From: Martelella lutilitoris
GTDB taxonomy: Bacteria; Pseudomonadota; Alphaproteobacteria; Rhizobiales; Rhizobiaceae
Direction of reading: 5' to 3'
Assembly: GCF_016598595.1 (NCBI RefSeq)
Contig: NZ_CP066787.1
Coordinates: 102,349-166,348, forward strand
Length of the DNA stretch: 64,000 bases
Below, one piece after another: positions 9,220-18,420 of this stretch. A program made the position numbers and the translations under genes. How positions within the stretch are numbered: the first letter of the stretch is position 1; every line of letters starts with the position of its first letter. The notes beneath the pieces were generated by a model. That model searched no databases. It had not been told where the DNA came from and saw only the letters and a list, made by a program, of their open reading frames with translations.

Positions 9220-11333
9220 TGAACAAATTCTCGCGGCTTTTCGTCGCAAAGCTGATTCTGCTGGTCTGCCTCGGTTTTCTCGGCGCGGGGCTGGCCAGTA
9301 TGTCGAACGCCGCCGAATCCGGGAGCTTTTCCAACCCGGCTCTCGAGGCGCGTCTGATCGCAGCCGAAAACGGAGTCGGCCCGAACGCGACGTCCCTGTC
9401 CGCCGGGCTGCATCTGGAGTTGGGCGAGGGCTGGAAGACCTATTGGCGGTCCCCGGGCGAGGTCGGCATCCCGCCCTCGATCGACTGGGCGGGATCGGAG
9501 AATGTGGAAGAGGTCGAATTGCTCTGGCCCGCCCCGGAACGGTTCACGGCCTTCGGGATCGAGAATTTCGGATATCACGACGAGGTCGTATTTCCGCTGC
9601 GTATCGCATTGTCCGACCCCGGCGCGCCGGTGCGATTGAACGCCAATGTCACGCTTCTGACCTGCTCGACCGTTTGCGTCCCGCAGGAGTTCACACTGAC
9701 CCTGTCGCTGCCACGAGCCAGCGGAATCGACGCGGATGCGGCGGCGCTCATCTCGGCCTATGCCGAAAAGGTGCCGGAGGAGGGGGCTGAGAGCGGTATC
9801 TCGATCCAGTCGGCCTATCTCGACCCGGACATGACCGCCCTGACGCTGGTCGCACACAGTGAGCGTCCCTTCGCGGGCCCGGATGTCTTTCCCGAACTGG
9901 GCGCGGGCACGGCATTCGGCAAGCCGGATATTCGTCTGGGCGACGGGGGCCGTCTGCTCTGGGCCCGATTGCCCGTTCTGAGCGCGGCCGCGGATCTGCC
10001 CGATCTGCGGATCACCGTGACCGATGGCGACCGTGCGGCCAGCCTGTTCACGGAGTTGGCCGATGCAGCACCGCAGCCGCCCTTCGCCCTGGACCGCGTG
10101 CTGCCGGGTCTGGCGGAACTGGCCTGGATCGCCGCAATCGCCTTCCTCGGCGGTCTTGTCCTGAACGTCATGCCCTGCGTGCTGCCGGTGCTCTCCATCA
10201 AGCTGTCCTCGGCGATGAAGAGCCGCGACCAGGGCGTGGGCCGTATTCGCAAGGGGTTTGCCGTCTCCGCACTCGGCGTTCTGGCGTTCATGTGGTCGCT
10301 CGCCGCTTTGACCCTCGCGGCGCGCGGTCTGGGGATGACCGTGGGCTGGGGGCTGCAATTCCAGAACCCCGTATTCTTGGCGGTGATGTTCATTGTCCTG
10401 GCCGTGTTTTCCGCCAACCTTTTCGGGGCATTCGAAATCGAGCTGCCGTCTTCCTTGCAGACCCGGCTCGCCCGCGCCGGCGGTGGCAAAGGCTATAGCG
10501 GCGACTTTGCGACAGGTGCCTTTGCCGCCATCCTCGCGACACCCTGTTCGGCGCCGTTCCTGGGCACGGCTGTTGCCTTTGCGCTGGCCGGGCGGCTGCT
10601 CGATATCGCGGTGATCTTCACGGCCCTGGGGATCGGTCTGGCCTTGCCCTATCTCATCGTTGCCGCGTTTCCGGCGGCGATCTCGCGCCTGCCGAAACCG
10701 GGCCGCTGGATGCTGTGGCTGAAGATCCTGCTGGGGCTGGCATTGGCGGGCACAGCCGGCTGGCTGTTCTGGGTGCTGATCGGTGTCGGTGGCATGACGT
10801 CCGCGCTTGCGGTTCTGACAGCCAGCGCAGTCCTCGTCGTGATTCTGTCTTTCAGTCGCCTGGCCGCAGGTGCTCGCTTGTCCGGGGCTGCGGCCACGGG
10901 CGCGTTGGCCATCTTCCTGGCGGGATTCCTTTCTGCGGCCGGCACGCCGAACGCCAAGCCGGCGACGGACTGGGCCGCATTCGACCGTCGAGAAATTCCG
11001 AAGCTCGTGTCGCGCGGAGAGGTGGTTTTCGTGGATGTGACCGCCGATTGGTGTCTCACCTGCAAGGCCAACAAGGCGCTCGTGCTTGACCGCGCGCCGG
11101 TTCGAACGGCCCTTCGCGCGCCGGGCGTGACGGCGATGCAGGCCGATTGGACCCGGCCCGACGAGGCAATCTCGCGCTATCTGGAGACCTTCGACCGCTA
11201 CGGTATTCCGTTCAACGCTGTCTATGGACCCGGCGCTCCCGAGGGTATCGTCCTGCCCGAGCTCCTGTCGTCCGAAGCGGTTCTATCAGCGCTCGAGAAG
11301 GCGGCGGAGCGCGCGGTGGCGTCGGGCGGATAG
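9219..11333 (+). CDS. scsB: ScsB/DsbD-family membrane thiol-disulfide reductase
   Basis: 704 residues in three parts: a signal peptide and periplasmic N-terminal domain of ~280 residues with a Cys pair (LTCSTVCVPQ); a membrane core with the CcdA/DsbD redox Cys motifs NVMPCVLPVLSIK and ATPCSAPFLG; and a C-terminal thioredoxin domain with WCLTCK. It carries electrons from cytoplasmic thioredoxin to periplasmic thiol proteins. ATG at 9219 overlaps the preceding stop (TGATG) and begins a clear signal peptide. The large N-terminal domain fits ScsB better than classical DsbD. It probably reduces one or both DsbA-like proteins in this island. Confidence 0.9.
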   Translation: MNKFSRLFVAKLILLVCLGFLGAGLASMSNAAESGSFSNPALEARLIAAENGVGPNATSLSAGLHLELGEGWKTYWRSPGEVGIPPSIDWAGSENVEEVELLWPAPERFTAFGIENFGYHDEVVFPLRIALSDPGAPVRLNANVTLLTCSTVCVPQEFTLTLSLPRASGIDADAAALISAYAEKVPEEGAESGISIQSAYLDPDMTALTLVAHSERPFAGPDVFPELGAGTAFGKPDIRLGDGGRLLWARLPVLSAAADLPDLRITVTDGDRAASLFTELADAAPQPPFALDRVLPGLAELAWIAAIAFLGGLVLNVMPCVLPVLSIKLSSAMKSRDQGVGRIRKGFAVSALGVLAFMWSLAALTLAARGLGMTVGWGLQFQNPVFLAVMFIVLAVFSANLFGAFEIELPSSLQTRLARAGGGKGYSGDFATGAFAAILATPCSAPFLGTAVAFALAGRLLDIAVIFTALGIGLALPYLIVAAFPAAISRLPKPGRWMLWLKILLGLALAGTAGWLFWVLIGVGGMTSALAVLTASAVLVVILSFSRLAAGARLSGAAATGALAIFLAGFLSAAGTPNAKPATDWAAFDRREIPKLVSRGEVVFVDVTADWCLTCKANKALVLDRAPVRTALRAPGVTAMQADWTRPDEAISRYLETFDRYGIPFNAVYGPGAPEGIVLPELLSSEAVLSALEKAAERAVASGG

Positions 11334-11387
11334 GGCGCGCTCTTCATGTGGGGAGGCATCAATAAACTGCCACGGAAAGGAGGTTCG

Positions 11388-12332
11388 ATGAGTTCCGAAA
11401 CAGAATTCCATATTCGTGGACACGGATCGCACATGCCGACAAGCGGGCGGGGTATGGTCATCTCGGCCTGGCTGACCGGCGTCTATTTCATCATTGAGCT
11501 TGGTATCGGGCTCTGGACCGGATCGATCGCTGTCCTGTCGGATGCATTCCACACGTTTTCCGCCGTGGGCGGAATCCTCGTCGCCGTGGGCGCGGCCCGG
11601 CTTTCCCGGCGGCCTGCCGATGCAACATTCAGCTTTGGCTGGTACCGCTCCGAAATCCTCGGCGCGCTGGTGAATGGCGGGTTCCTGGCCGGAATGGCCT
11701 TCGTCGTTATCTATATGGCCGCGATGCGGCTGAACGCGCCCATCGACCTGCCGACAGGGCCAATGCTGCTTGCTGCAGCCGGGGGTCTTGTGACGGAGTT
11801 CATTTCGCTTGGCCTCATCTGGAAACAGAGCCGGAGCGACATGAACGTGCGCGGCGCGCTCTGGCACATCATCCAGACCTTCGTGGGCAGCCTGCTCATC
11901 ATCGTCACGGCGCTGGTGATCCGCTTTACCGGTTTCCTGATGATCGACCCACTTCTGGGCATGGCTTTCGGCTTCGTGCTGCTCTGGGCCAGCTGGGGCA
12001 TCCTGCGGGATGCGGCGCGGCTCTTGATGGAGGCAGCGCCGAGCGAGATAGATTTGAACTCGGTGATCGCGGATCTGGAAGCGCTCGACGGTGTGCACGA
12101 CGCGCATCATGTCCACGCATGGACATTGACCAGCGGGCGGAACGTGTTTTCGGCGCACCTTCGCGTGGGTGACGGCGTGGACCCGCAGGCGGTGCAACGA
12201 CGGGCGCACCGCTTGCTGCGCCGCGATCACGGCTTCTTCTTCGTAACGCTCCAGACTGAAACCGAGTGTCTGGACGAGTCGGGTGCCGAGACGATCGATA
12301 TCACCTCGGGCCATCAGGTCGGCCATGTCTGA
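11388..12332 (+). CDS. Cation diffusion facilitator transporter with altered metal site
   Basis: 314 residues, six membrane helices and a C-terminal cytoplasmic metal-binding domain (HDAHHVHAWTLTSG). Family members export divalent metals by proton antiport. ATG at 11388 has an excellent AAAGGAGG site. In CzcD-like relatives helix 2 has HxxxD and helix 5 has HxxxD. Here these read H55-TFS-A59 and H160-IIQ-T164, so both Asp ligands appear replaced while D52 is kept. The usual tetrahedral Zn site is therefore probably not intact, and a different substrate is possible. Follows scsB by 54 bp. Confidence 0.88.
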   Translation: MSSETEFHIRGHGSHMPTSGRGMVISAWLTGVYFIIELGIGLWTGSIAVLSDAFHTFSAVGGILVAVGAARLSRRPADATFSFGWYRSEILGALVNGGFLAGMAFVVIYMAAMRLNAPIDLPTGPMLLAAAGGLVTEFISLGLIWKQSRSDMNVRGALWHIIQTFVGSLLIIVTALVIRFTGFLMIDPLLGMAFGFVLLWASWGILRDAARLLMEAAPSEIDLNSVIADLEALDGVHDAHHVHAWTLTSGRNVFSAHLRVGDGVDPQAVQRRAHRLLRRDHGFFFVTLQTETECLDESGAETIDITSGHQVGHV

Positions 12333-13101
12333 CGGTTCGCTCCGCTTGTGGCTGGCACGCAAGCTGATCGGGCGCATCGTCGCCCGGGCGGCGGGGCGCG
12401 GCCTTGCCACGCGCGGCCTGCGCGACACGGAGGGGTGCGAGATCCGTTGGCTGACGCCCGAAATCGAGGCATTCGTGGTGGCGATGACCGCGGAAACCGT
12501 CCGCCTTCGCCCCCATGCGCAGCAGGCAGAGCTTCCGACTTTCGGTAGCCGGCTGATGGTGGAAATGGCGATCTGGACGATTGCAGCCGACCGCAGCCTG
12601 CGCGCTTGTGGCATCGCGCCCGAGACCGCGCGACAGGTGGTCGCCGATCTCGGCTGGGACATCTACCGGCGGATGCTGGCGCTCAGCGCATTGCCCGTGC
12701 GCCTGCTCACCCGCGATTCCGGCCGTCGGCTGCGCTGGACCATCCGCGCGCTGCTGGTGTTTCCCTTCGCGCCCTCCGGTGCGCCGGGTTACGCCGTTCG
12801 GGTCAGCCGGGACGGGGACGACCTGTTCACGCATTTCACCCATTGCCCGCCGCAGAGCTTCGTGCGCCGCATCGCCCGGGCGGAGGACGATCCTGAGTCG
12901 CTGGAGTCGTTCCGGCAGAGCTGGTGCCGCTACGACTGGCCCGGTGCCGACGTCATCGCCGGGGATGGCCAGCGCGGTCACTATCGCCGCCGGCGTACTC
13001 TGTCCCATGGCGACCCGGTCTGCGACATGTGCTGGATCGGGAACGCGAGCCGCGACGCAATAAGTGGCCAGGAGGACCGCGACGAGCCGGCGGCGTCCTG
13101 A
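12325..13101 (+). CDS. Probable L-2-amino-thiazoline-4-carboxylate hydrolase-like protein
   Basis: 258 residues, no signal peptide. The C-terminal half has HFTHCPPQSFVRR, FRQSWCRYDW, RTLSHGDPVCDMCW, which fits the pattern of ATC-hydrolase-like proteins (Pfam ATC_hydrolase), several of which have conserved Cys near the end. The N-terminal Arg-rich part has no match I can name. It overlaps the CDF gene by 8 bp. Its part in a copper operon is unclear; a soluble thiol-rich protein could buffer metal. Family call is moderate. Confidence 0.55.
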   Translation: MSDGSLRLWLARKLIGRIVARAAGRGLATRGLRDTEGCEIRWLTPEIEAFVVAMTAETVRLRPHAQQAELPTFGSRLMVEMAIWTIAADRSLRACGIAPETARQVVADLGWDIYRRMLALSALPVRLLTRDSGRRLRWTIRALLVFPFAPSGAPGYAVRVSRDGDDLFTHFTHCPPQSFVRRIARAEDDPESLESFRQSWCRYDWPGADVIAGDGQRGHYRRRRTLSHGDPVCDMCWIGNASRDAISGQEDRDEPAAS

Positions 13102-13133
13102 GAGCGTGAACGAGAGAGGATCAGAACCGACCC

Positions 13134-14048
13134 ATGCGCACCATCCTGTTACTGCTTCTCATCACCTTCTCGGAGGCGACAATCGGCGTCTTCGTCAAGC
13201 TGACAGGCGGTCTGATCCCGATCCACACGGTGAATTTCTACGCCATCCTCACGGCCGCGCTGTTCCTCATGATTCTGATGCCGTTCGCAACCGGGAACCC
13301 GCTTCGCGTTCCGTGGAAGAACCTCAAGGACACCGCCATCATCGGTATGCTGATCGCCACCCAGATCAGCGTCTTCAATTACGCCATGACCCTGGTGCCG
13401 ATTGCCAACGCGGTCATTTTCTGGAGTATCGCGCCGTTCTTCACCTTCATATTCTCGGCGCTGTTTCTCGATGAGAAAGCAAGCTGGGGTCACTACCTGA
13501 CCTTCGCGGTCGCCATCATGGGCATTGTTCTCGCGAAACCGCTGGAGGGCGGATACATGGTCGGAAATCTTGTCGCGCTTGCCGATGGGGCGATCTATGC
13601 CGCGATGATCACCTACATGCGCCACGAAGGCAAATCCGAGACCGGTAACGACATCGCCTGGTCCATGCTTGTTGCCGCCCTCGTGCTGTCGCCGGTGCTG
13701 GTGATCTTCGGACCCGGCGACATCATGGCAATGACAGTCAATGAGCGGATCGGCATTGCTGCTCCGGCCGGGCTCTGGGCGCTGATGCTGGGACTGGTCT
13801 CTACCGGGTTCGCCTATTTCGGCATCTCGCTTGTGCTGAAGACGCTGAACGCCAACGTCTATTCGCTGGTCGACATCATCGTATCGCCGGTGGTTGCGGC
13901 AACGCTGGGCTTTCTCGTATTCGGAGAGGTCCCGGCGACGGGCATGATCTATGGCGGCGCGTTGCTTCTGACGGCCGGGTTCGTCCTGACCCGTCTGACC
14001 ACCCGGGACGATCCAAACCTTGCGGCGCATCCCTGTCAGTGCACCTGA
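13134..14048 (+). CDS. EamA-family (DMT superfamily) transporter
   Basis: 304 residues, about ten predicted membrane helices arranged as two EamA repeats, with the typical ends NYAMTLVPIANAVIF and FGEVPATGMIYGGALLLTAGFVL. Exporters of this superfamily move amino acids, nucleosides or drugs; the substrate cannot be read from sequence. It lies 32 bp after the ATC-hydrolase-like gene and converges on ccmI, ending the plus-strand run. Confidence 0.88.
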   Translation: MRTILLLLLITFSEATIGVFVKLTGGLIPIHTVNFYAILTAALFLMILMPFATGNPLRVPWKNLKDTAIIGMLIATQISVFNYAMTLVPIANAVIFWSIAPFFTFIFSALFLDEKASWGHYLTFAVAIMGIVLAKPLEGGYMVGNLVALADGAIYAAMITYMRHEGKSETGNDIAWSMLVAALVLSPVLVIFGPGDIMAMTVNERIGIAAPAGLWALMLGLVSTGFAYFGISLVLKTLNANVYSLVDIIVSPVVAATLGFLVFGEVPATGMIYGGALLLTAGFVLTRLTTRDDPNLAAHPCQCT

Positions 14049-14084
14049 TCGCATTGGCAGGGAAACCATAGCGCTGTTTCGGCC

Positions 14085-15251
14085 TCAGCCGGGCAGCTCT
14101 GACATCGCCTGCCGGATTTCCTGCGCACGCGGGTCGTCGGGAGGCAGGGTCTCGGCGAGCCTGTTGGCGGTCAGATATGCCTCCCGCGCCTTCGCCGCCT
14201 CACCGAGGACGCGATAGGCGTTGCCCAGTCGCATCCAGCCATCCAGGTCATCAGGGTCGTCCCGCAGCCGCTCGGCCAGCCGCTCAACCATCGAGCGAAT
14301 AAAGGCGGCCCTGTCGTCCTCGCTCATGTCCGCTGCGGCGGCGACATCGCCCGCGGTGGGGCCCGGCGTATCGCCGCCAGCCGTGGGCGCGAATGCCGCG
14401 AGGCTGACCGGCTCGCGGCCGAGCGTCTCGCCGATGCTGTTGGCCTGCGCGACGAACGCCTCCATCCAGGGCGCGGGGCCATTGGCCGCGTCCAGCCGGG
14501 CAATCAGCAGATCGTGGGCCTCCGCGCCGTCGCCCGCCTGATCGAGCGCGATGGCCTCGTAGTACGTGGCCGCCGGATTGGACGGATCCATGTCGCGTGC
14601 CCGTCCGATGGCCGCGCGGGCCGCGGGCGTCACGATCCCGTCATCCGCGGCGATCAGCGCCTCGGCGTATTGCGACAGGATGGCCGAACTGGCATCCGGG
14701 CGCTCGGTCACGTTCTCCATGGCGGATACCGCATCCCTGTAGCGGCCCATGCGCATGTAGGTTTGGCCAAGCAACATCCACCCCTCGGTCGGGCCACCGC
14801 CCGGATCGCTTTGCAGGCGCTCCAGCAAACGTACCGTCAACCCGGCGATTTCAACCTGCTGGTTTCGCTCCGCCTCACGCTCGGCGAACGCGATGCTCGG
14901 CATGTCGGGCGATCCCAGTTGCAGGTAGAGCGCTGCCGCGGCCACAGGCACCGTCAAGGCGGTCGCCCAGACGACGACGCCGGCGGAGCGACCCGACATG
15001 GCCGGCCGCGCGCGTTGGCCTTTCCGTTCCAGCGACAGGATACGCCGCTTGATCTCGATCCGGGCGGCGCGGGCTTCCTCCGGCGAGATCAGGCCGCGTT
15101 CCGCATCGGCGTCCACCTCCCGCAGCTGATCGGAGAGGATGGAAATGGAGCCGTCGGTTCGGTCGGAAACCTTCGATCCGAAGGACCGCAGTGGAAGCAG
15201 CAGGAAACCTGCGGCAAGCAGCGCCAGAAACGCAAAGACAATCCAGAGCAT
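14085..15251 (-). CDS. ccmI: Cytochrome c maturation protein CcmI
   Basis: 388 residues. The N-terminal part has two membrane helices separated by a cytoplasmic loop with the CcmI signature (DQLREVDADAERGLISPEEARAARIEIKRRIL in two pieces), followed by TPR-like helices in the periplasm that hold the C-terminus of apocytochromes. ATG at 15251 overlaps the ccmH stop by one base (TGATG). It completes the haem-ligation module with CcmF and CcmH. Confidence 0.92.
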   Translation of the reverse strand: MLWIVFAFLALLAAGFLLLPLRSFGSKVSDRTDGSISILSDQLREVDADAERGLISPEEARAARIEIKRRILSLERKGQRARPAMSGRSAGVVVWATALTVPVAAAALYLQLGSPDMPSIAFAEREAERNQQVEIAGLTVRLLERLQSDPGGGPTEGWMLLGQTYMRMGRYRDAVSAMENVTERPDASSAILSQYAEALIAADDGIVTPAARAAIGRARDMDPSNPAATYYEAIALDQAGDGAEAHDLLIARLDAANGPAPWMEAFVAQANSIGETLGREPVSLAAFAPTAGGDTPGPTAGDVAAAADMSEDDRAAFIRSMVERLAERLRDDPDDLDGWMRLGNAYRVLGEAAKAREAYLTANRLAETLPPDDPRAQEIRQAMSELPG

Positions 15252-15727
15252 CACGGCTCATTCCTTTCGCGCTGCGCCAACAGTTCGGAAACCCGGCGCT
15301 CTTCTTCGGCGCTCAGGCCTGCCTTCGCCTTGCGCCGACCGGACCTGGCAAGGACCGCGACCACACCGCCGGCCCCCAGCAAAAAGAGTGCGAGCGGCGT
15401 CAACCAAAGAGCATAGGTTTCCGGTTTGAATGGCGGTTTCAACAGGACATAATCGCCATAGCGCGCCTGAATGTAATCCAGCACCTGCTGATCGGTGTCT
15501 CCGGCAACCAGCCTTTCACGGACCAGCAGCCGCAGATCGCGCGCAACGCCCGCGTTCGAGCTGTCGATGTCCTGGTTCTGGCAGACCACACAGCGCAAGT
15601 CTTTGGAGATCTCTCTCGCACGGGTCTCAAGGATCGGATCAGCCAGCATTTCGTCGGGTTCGACGGCATGGGAGGCAAGCGGCAAGGCGATCACGATCAG
15701 GATCGTCAGCACGACAATTCGGATCAT
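15251..15727 (-). CDS. ccmH: Cytochrome c maturation protein CcmH (CcmL-type)
   Basis: 158 residues: signal peptide, then the LRCVVCQNQ active site that reduces the apocytochrome CxxCH disulfide, and a C-terminal membrane anchor. ATG at 15727 overlaps the stop of ccmG (ATGA). Standard length for the family, without the fused TPR domain seen in some relatives because CcmI is separate here. Confidence 0.95.
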   Translation of the reverse strand: MIRIVVLTILIVIALPLASHAVEPDEMLADPILETRAREISKDLRCVVCQNQDIDSSNAGVARDLRLLVRERLVAGDTDQQVLDYIQARYGDYVLLKPPFKPETYALWLTPLALFLLGAGGVVAVLARSGRRKAKAGLSAEEERRVSELLAQRERNEP

Positions 15728-16287
15728 GTTCCCGCTCCTGTTGCAGCACGTGCCTGCGCGAGCGCGGTTGCGAACTTCTCTTCCGCCTCTGCGCCGACGA
15801 CCGGGCCGACATAGCGGAAAAGAACCGTGCCGTTGCCCGAGACGATGAAGGTTTCCGGCACGCCTGAAATGCCCCACTCGATCCCGGCGCGGCCGTTCAG
15901 ATCGGATCCGATCCGCTCATAGGGGTTGCCCAGGTTCTCCAGCCAGGCGCGCGCGTCCTCGGGCTTGTCCTTGTAGTTGATGCCCATGAGTCGCACGCCG
16001 CCCTGTTCGACCATTCGGGTCAGGACCGCATGTTCGGCCCGGCAGGGGACGCACCAGGAGGCGAAGACATTGACCACGACCGGCGCAGGATTGTCCGTCA
16101 GGTCCGCCCGTGACAGGCCGGGCACACCCACGTGATCCACCGGCGCCAGATCGAATTCCGGTGCCGGCTGAGAGATCAGCACCGACGGGATCGCGTTCGG
16201 GTCGCGGCTTGGATTGAGGCCCCAGAGAAAGAAACCGCCGACAATCAGCGCAATCAGGATCGGCAGGGCGGCGAGGGCTCGGGTCAT
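15724..16287 (-). CDS. ccmG: Thiol:disulfide oxidoreductase CcmG/DsbE
   Basis: 187 residues: N-terminal membrane anchor, thioredoxin fold with WCVPC, and the cis-proline segment GVPETFIV with the conserved acidic residues. It keeps haem-binding Cys of apocytochromes reduced. ATG at 16287 starts directly before the anchor; it is 4 bp after the ccmF stop. Confidence 0.95.
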   Translation of the reverse strand: MTRALAALPILIALIVGGFFLWGLNPSRDPNAIPSVLISQPAPEFDLAPVDHVGVPGLSRADLTDNPAPVVVNVFASWCVPCRAEHAVLTRMVEQGGVRLMGINYKDKPEDARAWLENLGNPYERIGSDLNGRAGIEWGISGVPETFIVSGNGTVLFRYVGPVVGAEAEEKFATALAQARAATGAGT

Positions 16288-16291
16288 GGAC

Positions 16292-18292
16292 TTACTCCGC
16301 CGGCGTTGCTTGTGGTTTCGGAATAGTAGCGCGGCGCGGCGCACCGACCCGCAGGCGCCGATCCGAAAGCGACAGACCGCCGCCCAGCACCAGAAGCGCC
16401 GCCCCGATCCAGATGAAATTGACCAGCGGCTCGTAGAGGATTCGCAAGGTCCAGGCCCCAGATTGCGCCGCGCCCTCCGCGGCCGGCTCGGCCAGCGAGG
16501 CGTAGAGGTCGCCCGCCAGCGTCGAGCGGATGGCAGATTCGGTGGTCGTGCTCTGGGCGACCGGATAGAAACGGCGCTCGGGGTAGAGTGTCGTGACGGG
16601 TGCACCATCGCGCGTGACCACCAGCGTGCCGCGGTCGGCGACATAGTTCGGACCCTGCACCCTTTGGACACCGTCGAAGCGCACGTCGAAACCTGCGATC
16701 TCGGTCACGGCGCCGGATTGGACGAAAACAATTTTCTCGGATTTCCAGGCGCTCGACCCGACGAAGCCGAAGACCGCCACGGCAAGTCCCGCGTGTGCCA
16801 GCGTCATGCCGTGGGCCGCGCGGGGCAGGTTGCGCGCCCTCCGAACAGCCTGCGCGAACGGCACATCGAAGAGTCTGATCCGGGCCGCCCATTCCCGCAA
16901 TGTCGCCAGAAGGAGCCAGGTGGCTATCGCGATTGGAAGATAGGCCAGGGCGGGCCCGCCCTCGGTCAGGTACCAGACCGCAAGTGCGGCCAGCCCTGAC
17001 AGCAGCGCGACAAAGCGCAGGCGCTGGAATACCCCCTTCAGGTCGGCGCGTTTCCACGACAGGAGCGGCCCGACGGCCATGATCGCCAGCAACGGCAGCA
17101 TGATCGGTATGAAGGACGCGTTGAAGAACGGTGGTCCGACCGAAATCTTCTGATCGGCCAGGGCTTCGGTGAACAGCGGATAGAGCGTGCCGACCAGCAC
17201 GGTTCCGGTGGCCACGACCAGCAGCAGGTTGTTGATCAAGAGGCCACCCTCGCGACTGATCGGCGCGAAGAGGCCGCCGCCTTCCATCGACGGGGCGCGC
17301 CAGGCATAGAGCGCGAGCGAGCCGCCGATGGAGAGGCCCAGCAGGCCGAGAATGTAGAGGCCTCGTTCGGGATCGACGGCGAAGGCGTGGACGGATGTCA
17401 GAAGGCCCGACCGGACGATGAACGTGCCCAGCAGAGACAGCGAGAATGTCAGGATGGCCAGCAGGATCGTCCAGCTTTTGAAGGCATCGCGCTTTTCGGT
17501 GACGATGGCCGAATGCAACAGCGCCGTGCCCAGAAGCCAGGGCATGAAGCTGACATTCTCCACCGGATCCCAGAACCACCAACCGCCCCAGCCCAGTTCG
17601 TAGTAGGCCCACCATGATCCGAGCGCGATGCCCGCCGTCAGGCTCATCCAAGCCGCCAGCGTCCACGGCCTGACCCAGCGGGCCCAGGCCGCGTCGACAC
17701 GGCCCTCGATCAGTGCGGCAACCGCGAAGGAGAAGACGATCGAGAACCCGACATACCCGAAATAGAGAAGCGGCGGATGCATCGCCAGCCCCACATCCTG
17801 CAGCAGCGGATTGAGGTCGTTGCCATCCAGCGGCGGCGGGAACACACGTTCGAACGGGTTGGAGGTCAGCAGCAGGAAGGATAGGAATCCCGTGCTGATC
17901 CAGGCTTGCACGGACAGGGTCCGCGCCTTCAGCGCATCGGGAATGTTCGTCCCGAGCAGGGCGACACCTGCGCCGAAAGCCGCGAGGATCAGCACCCAGA
18001 GCAGCAGAGACCCCTCATGGCTTCCCCAGGTCCCTGCGATCTTGTAGAGCATCGGCTTGAGCGAATGCGAGTTCTCGACGACATTCGCCACCGTGAAATC
18101 GCTGACCATGAAGGAGCGCATGAGGGCGGCGAACGCGATACCGATGAAAACCAGCTGAGCGAGCGCCGATGTCCGCGCACTCCGCATCCAGACCAGATCG
18201 CCGCGCGAGGCGCCGAGGATCGGTAGAACGCTTTGCACCAGGGCAATGATCAGCGCCAGTGCCAGCGCGAATTGTCCGATTTCAGGTGTCAT
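16292..18292 (-). CDS. ccmF: Haem lyase CcmF
   Basis: 666 residues, many membrane helices, with the haem-handling motif GWGGWWFWDPVEN and conserved His in the flanking loops. It is the core of the complex attaching haem to apocytochromes c. The order here is ccmF-ccmG-ccmH-ccmI; ccmABCDE are not in the window, so this set is partial and must work with haem-export genes encoded elsewhere, or is a second copy. A CueR-like promoter lies 33 bp upstream. Confidence 0.95.
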   Translation of the reverse strand: MTPEIGQFALALALIIALVQSVLPILGASRGDLVWMRSARTSALAQLVFIGIAFAALMRSFMVSDFTVANVVENSHSLKPMLYKIAGTWGSHEGSLLLWVLILAAFGAGVALLGTNIPDALKARTLSVQAWISTGFLSFLLLTSNPFERVFPPPLDGNDLNPLLQDVGLAMHPPLLYFGYVGFSIVFSFAVAALIEGRVDAAWARWVRPWTLAAWMSLTAGIALGSWWAYYELGWGGWWFWDPVENVSFMPWLLGTALLHSAIVTEKRDAFKSWTILLAILTFSLSLLGTFIVRSGLLTSVHAFAVDPERGLYILGLLGLSIGGSLALYAWRAPSMEGGGLFAPISREGGLLINNLLLVVATGTVLVGTLYPLFTEALADQKISVGPPFFNASFIPIMLPLLAIMAVGPLLSWKRADLKGVFQRLRFVALLSGLAALAVWYLTEGGPALAYLPIAIATWLLLATLREWAARIRLFDVPFAQAVRRARNLPRAAHGMTLAHAGLAVAVFGFVGSSAWKSEKIVFVQSGAVTEIAGFDVRFDGVQRVQGPNYVADRGTLVVTRDGAPVTTLYPERRFYPVAQSTTTESAIRSTLAGDLYASLAEPAAEGAAQSGAWTLRILYEPLVNFIWIGAALLVLGGGLSLSDRRLRVGAPRRATIPKPQATPAE

Positions 18293-18324
18293 GTCGATTC
18301 CTCGTCAATCTCTCGTTTTGGCGG

Positions 18325-18355
18325 TGCATGCCGCCTTCCCGGACTGGAACGTCAA
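18325..18355 (-). promoter_or_regulatory. CueR-like promoter of ccmFGHI
   Basis: Minus strand: TTGACG (18355-18350), a 19-bp spacer with TTCC and GGAAGG half-sites, CATGCA (18330-18325) as -10. One base of the -35 and part of the dyad differ from the stronger sites. Spacing and position argue for it being real. Confidence 0.6.
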
Positions 18356-18420
18356 GTCCGGTATCGGCACCCGGTCTCACATTGCCGTTAGTTGGATCAT
18401 TGCCGTTTACCCGGTCCGGC

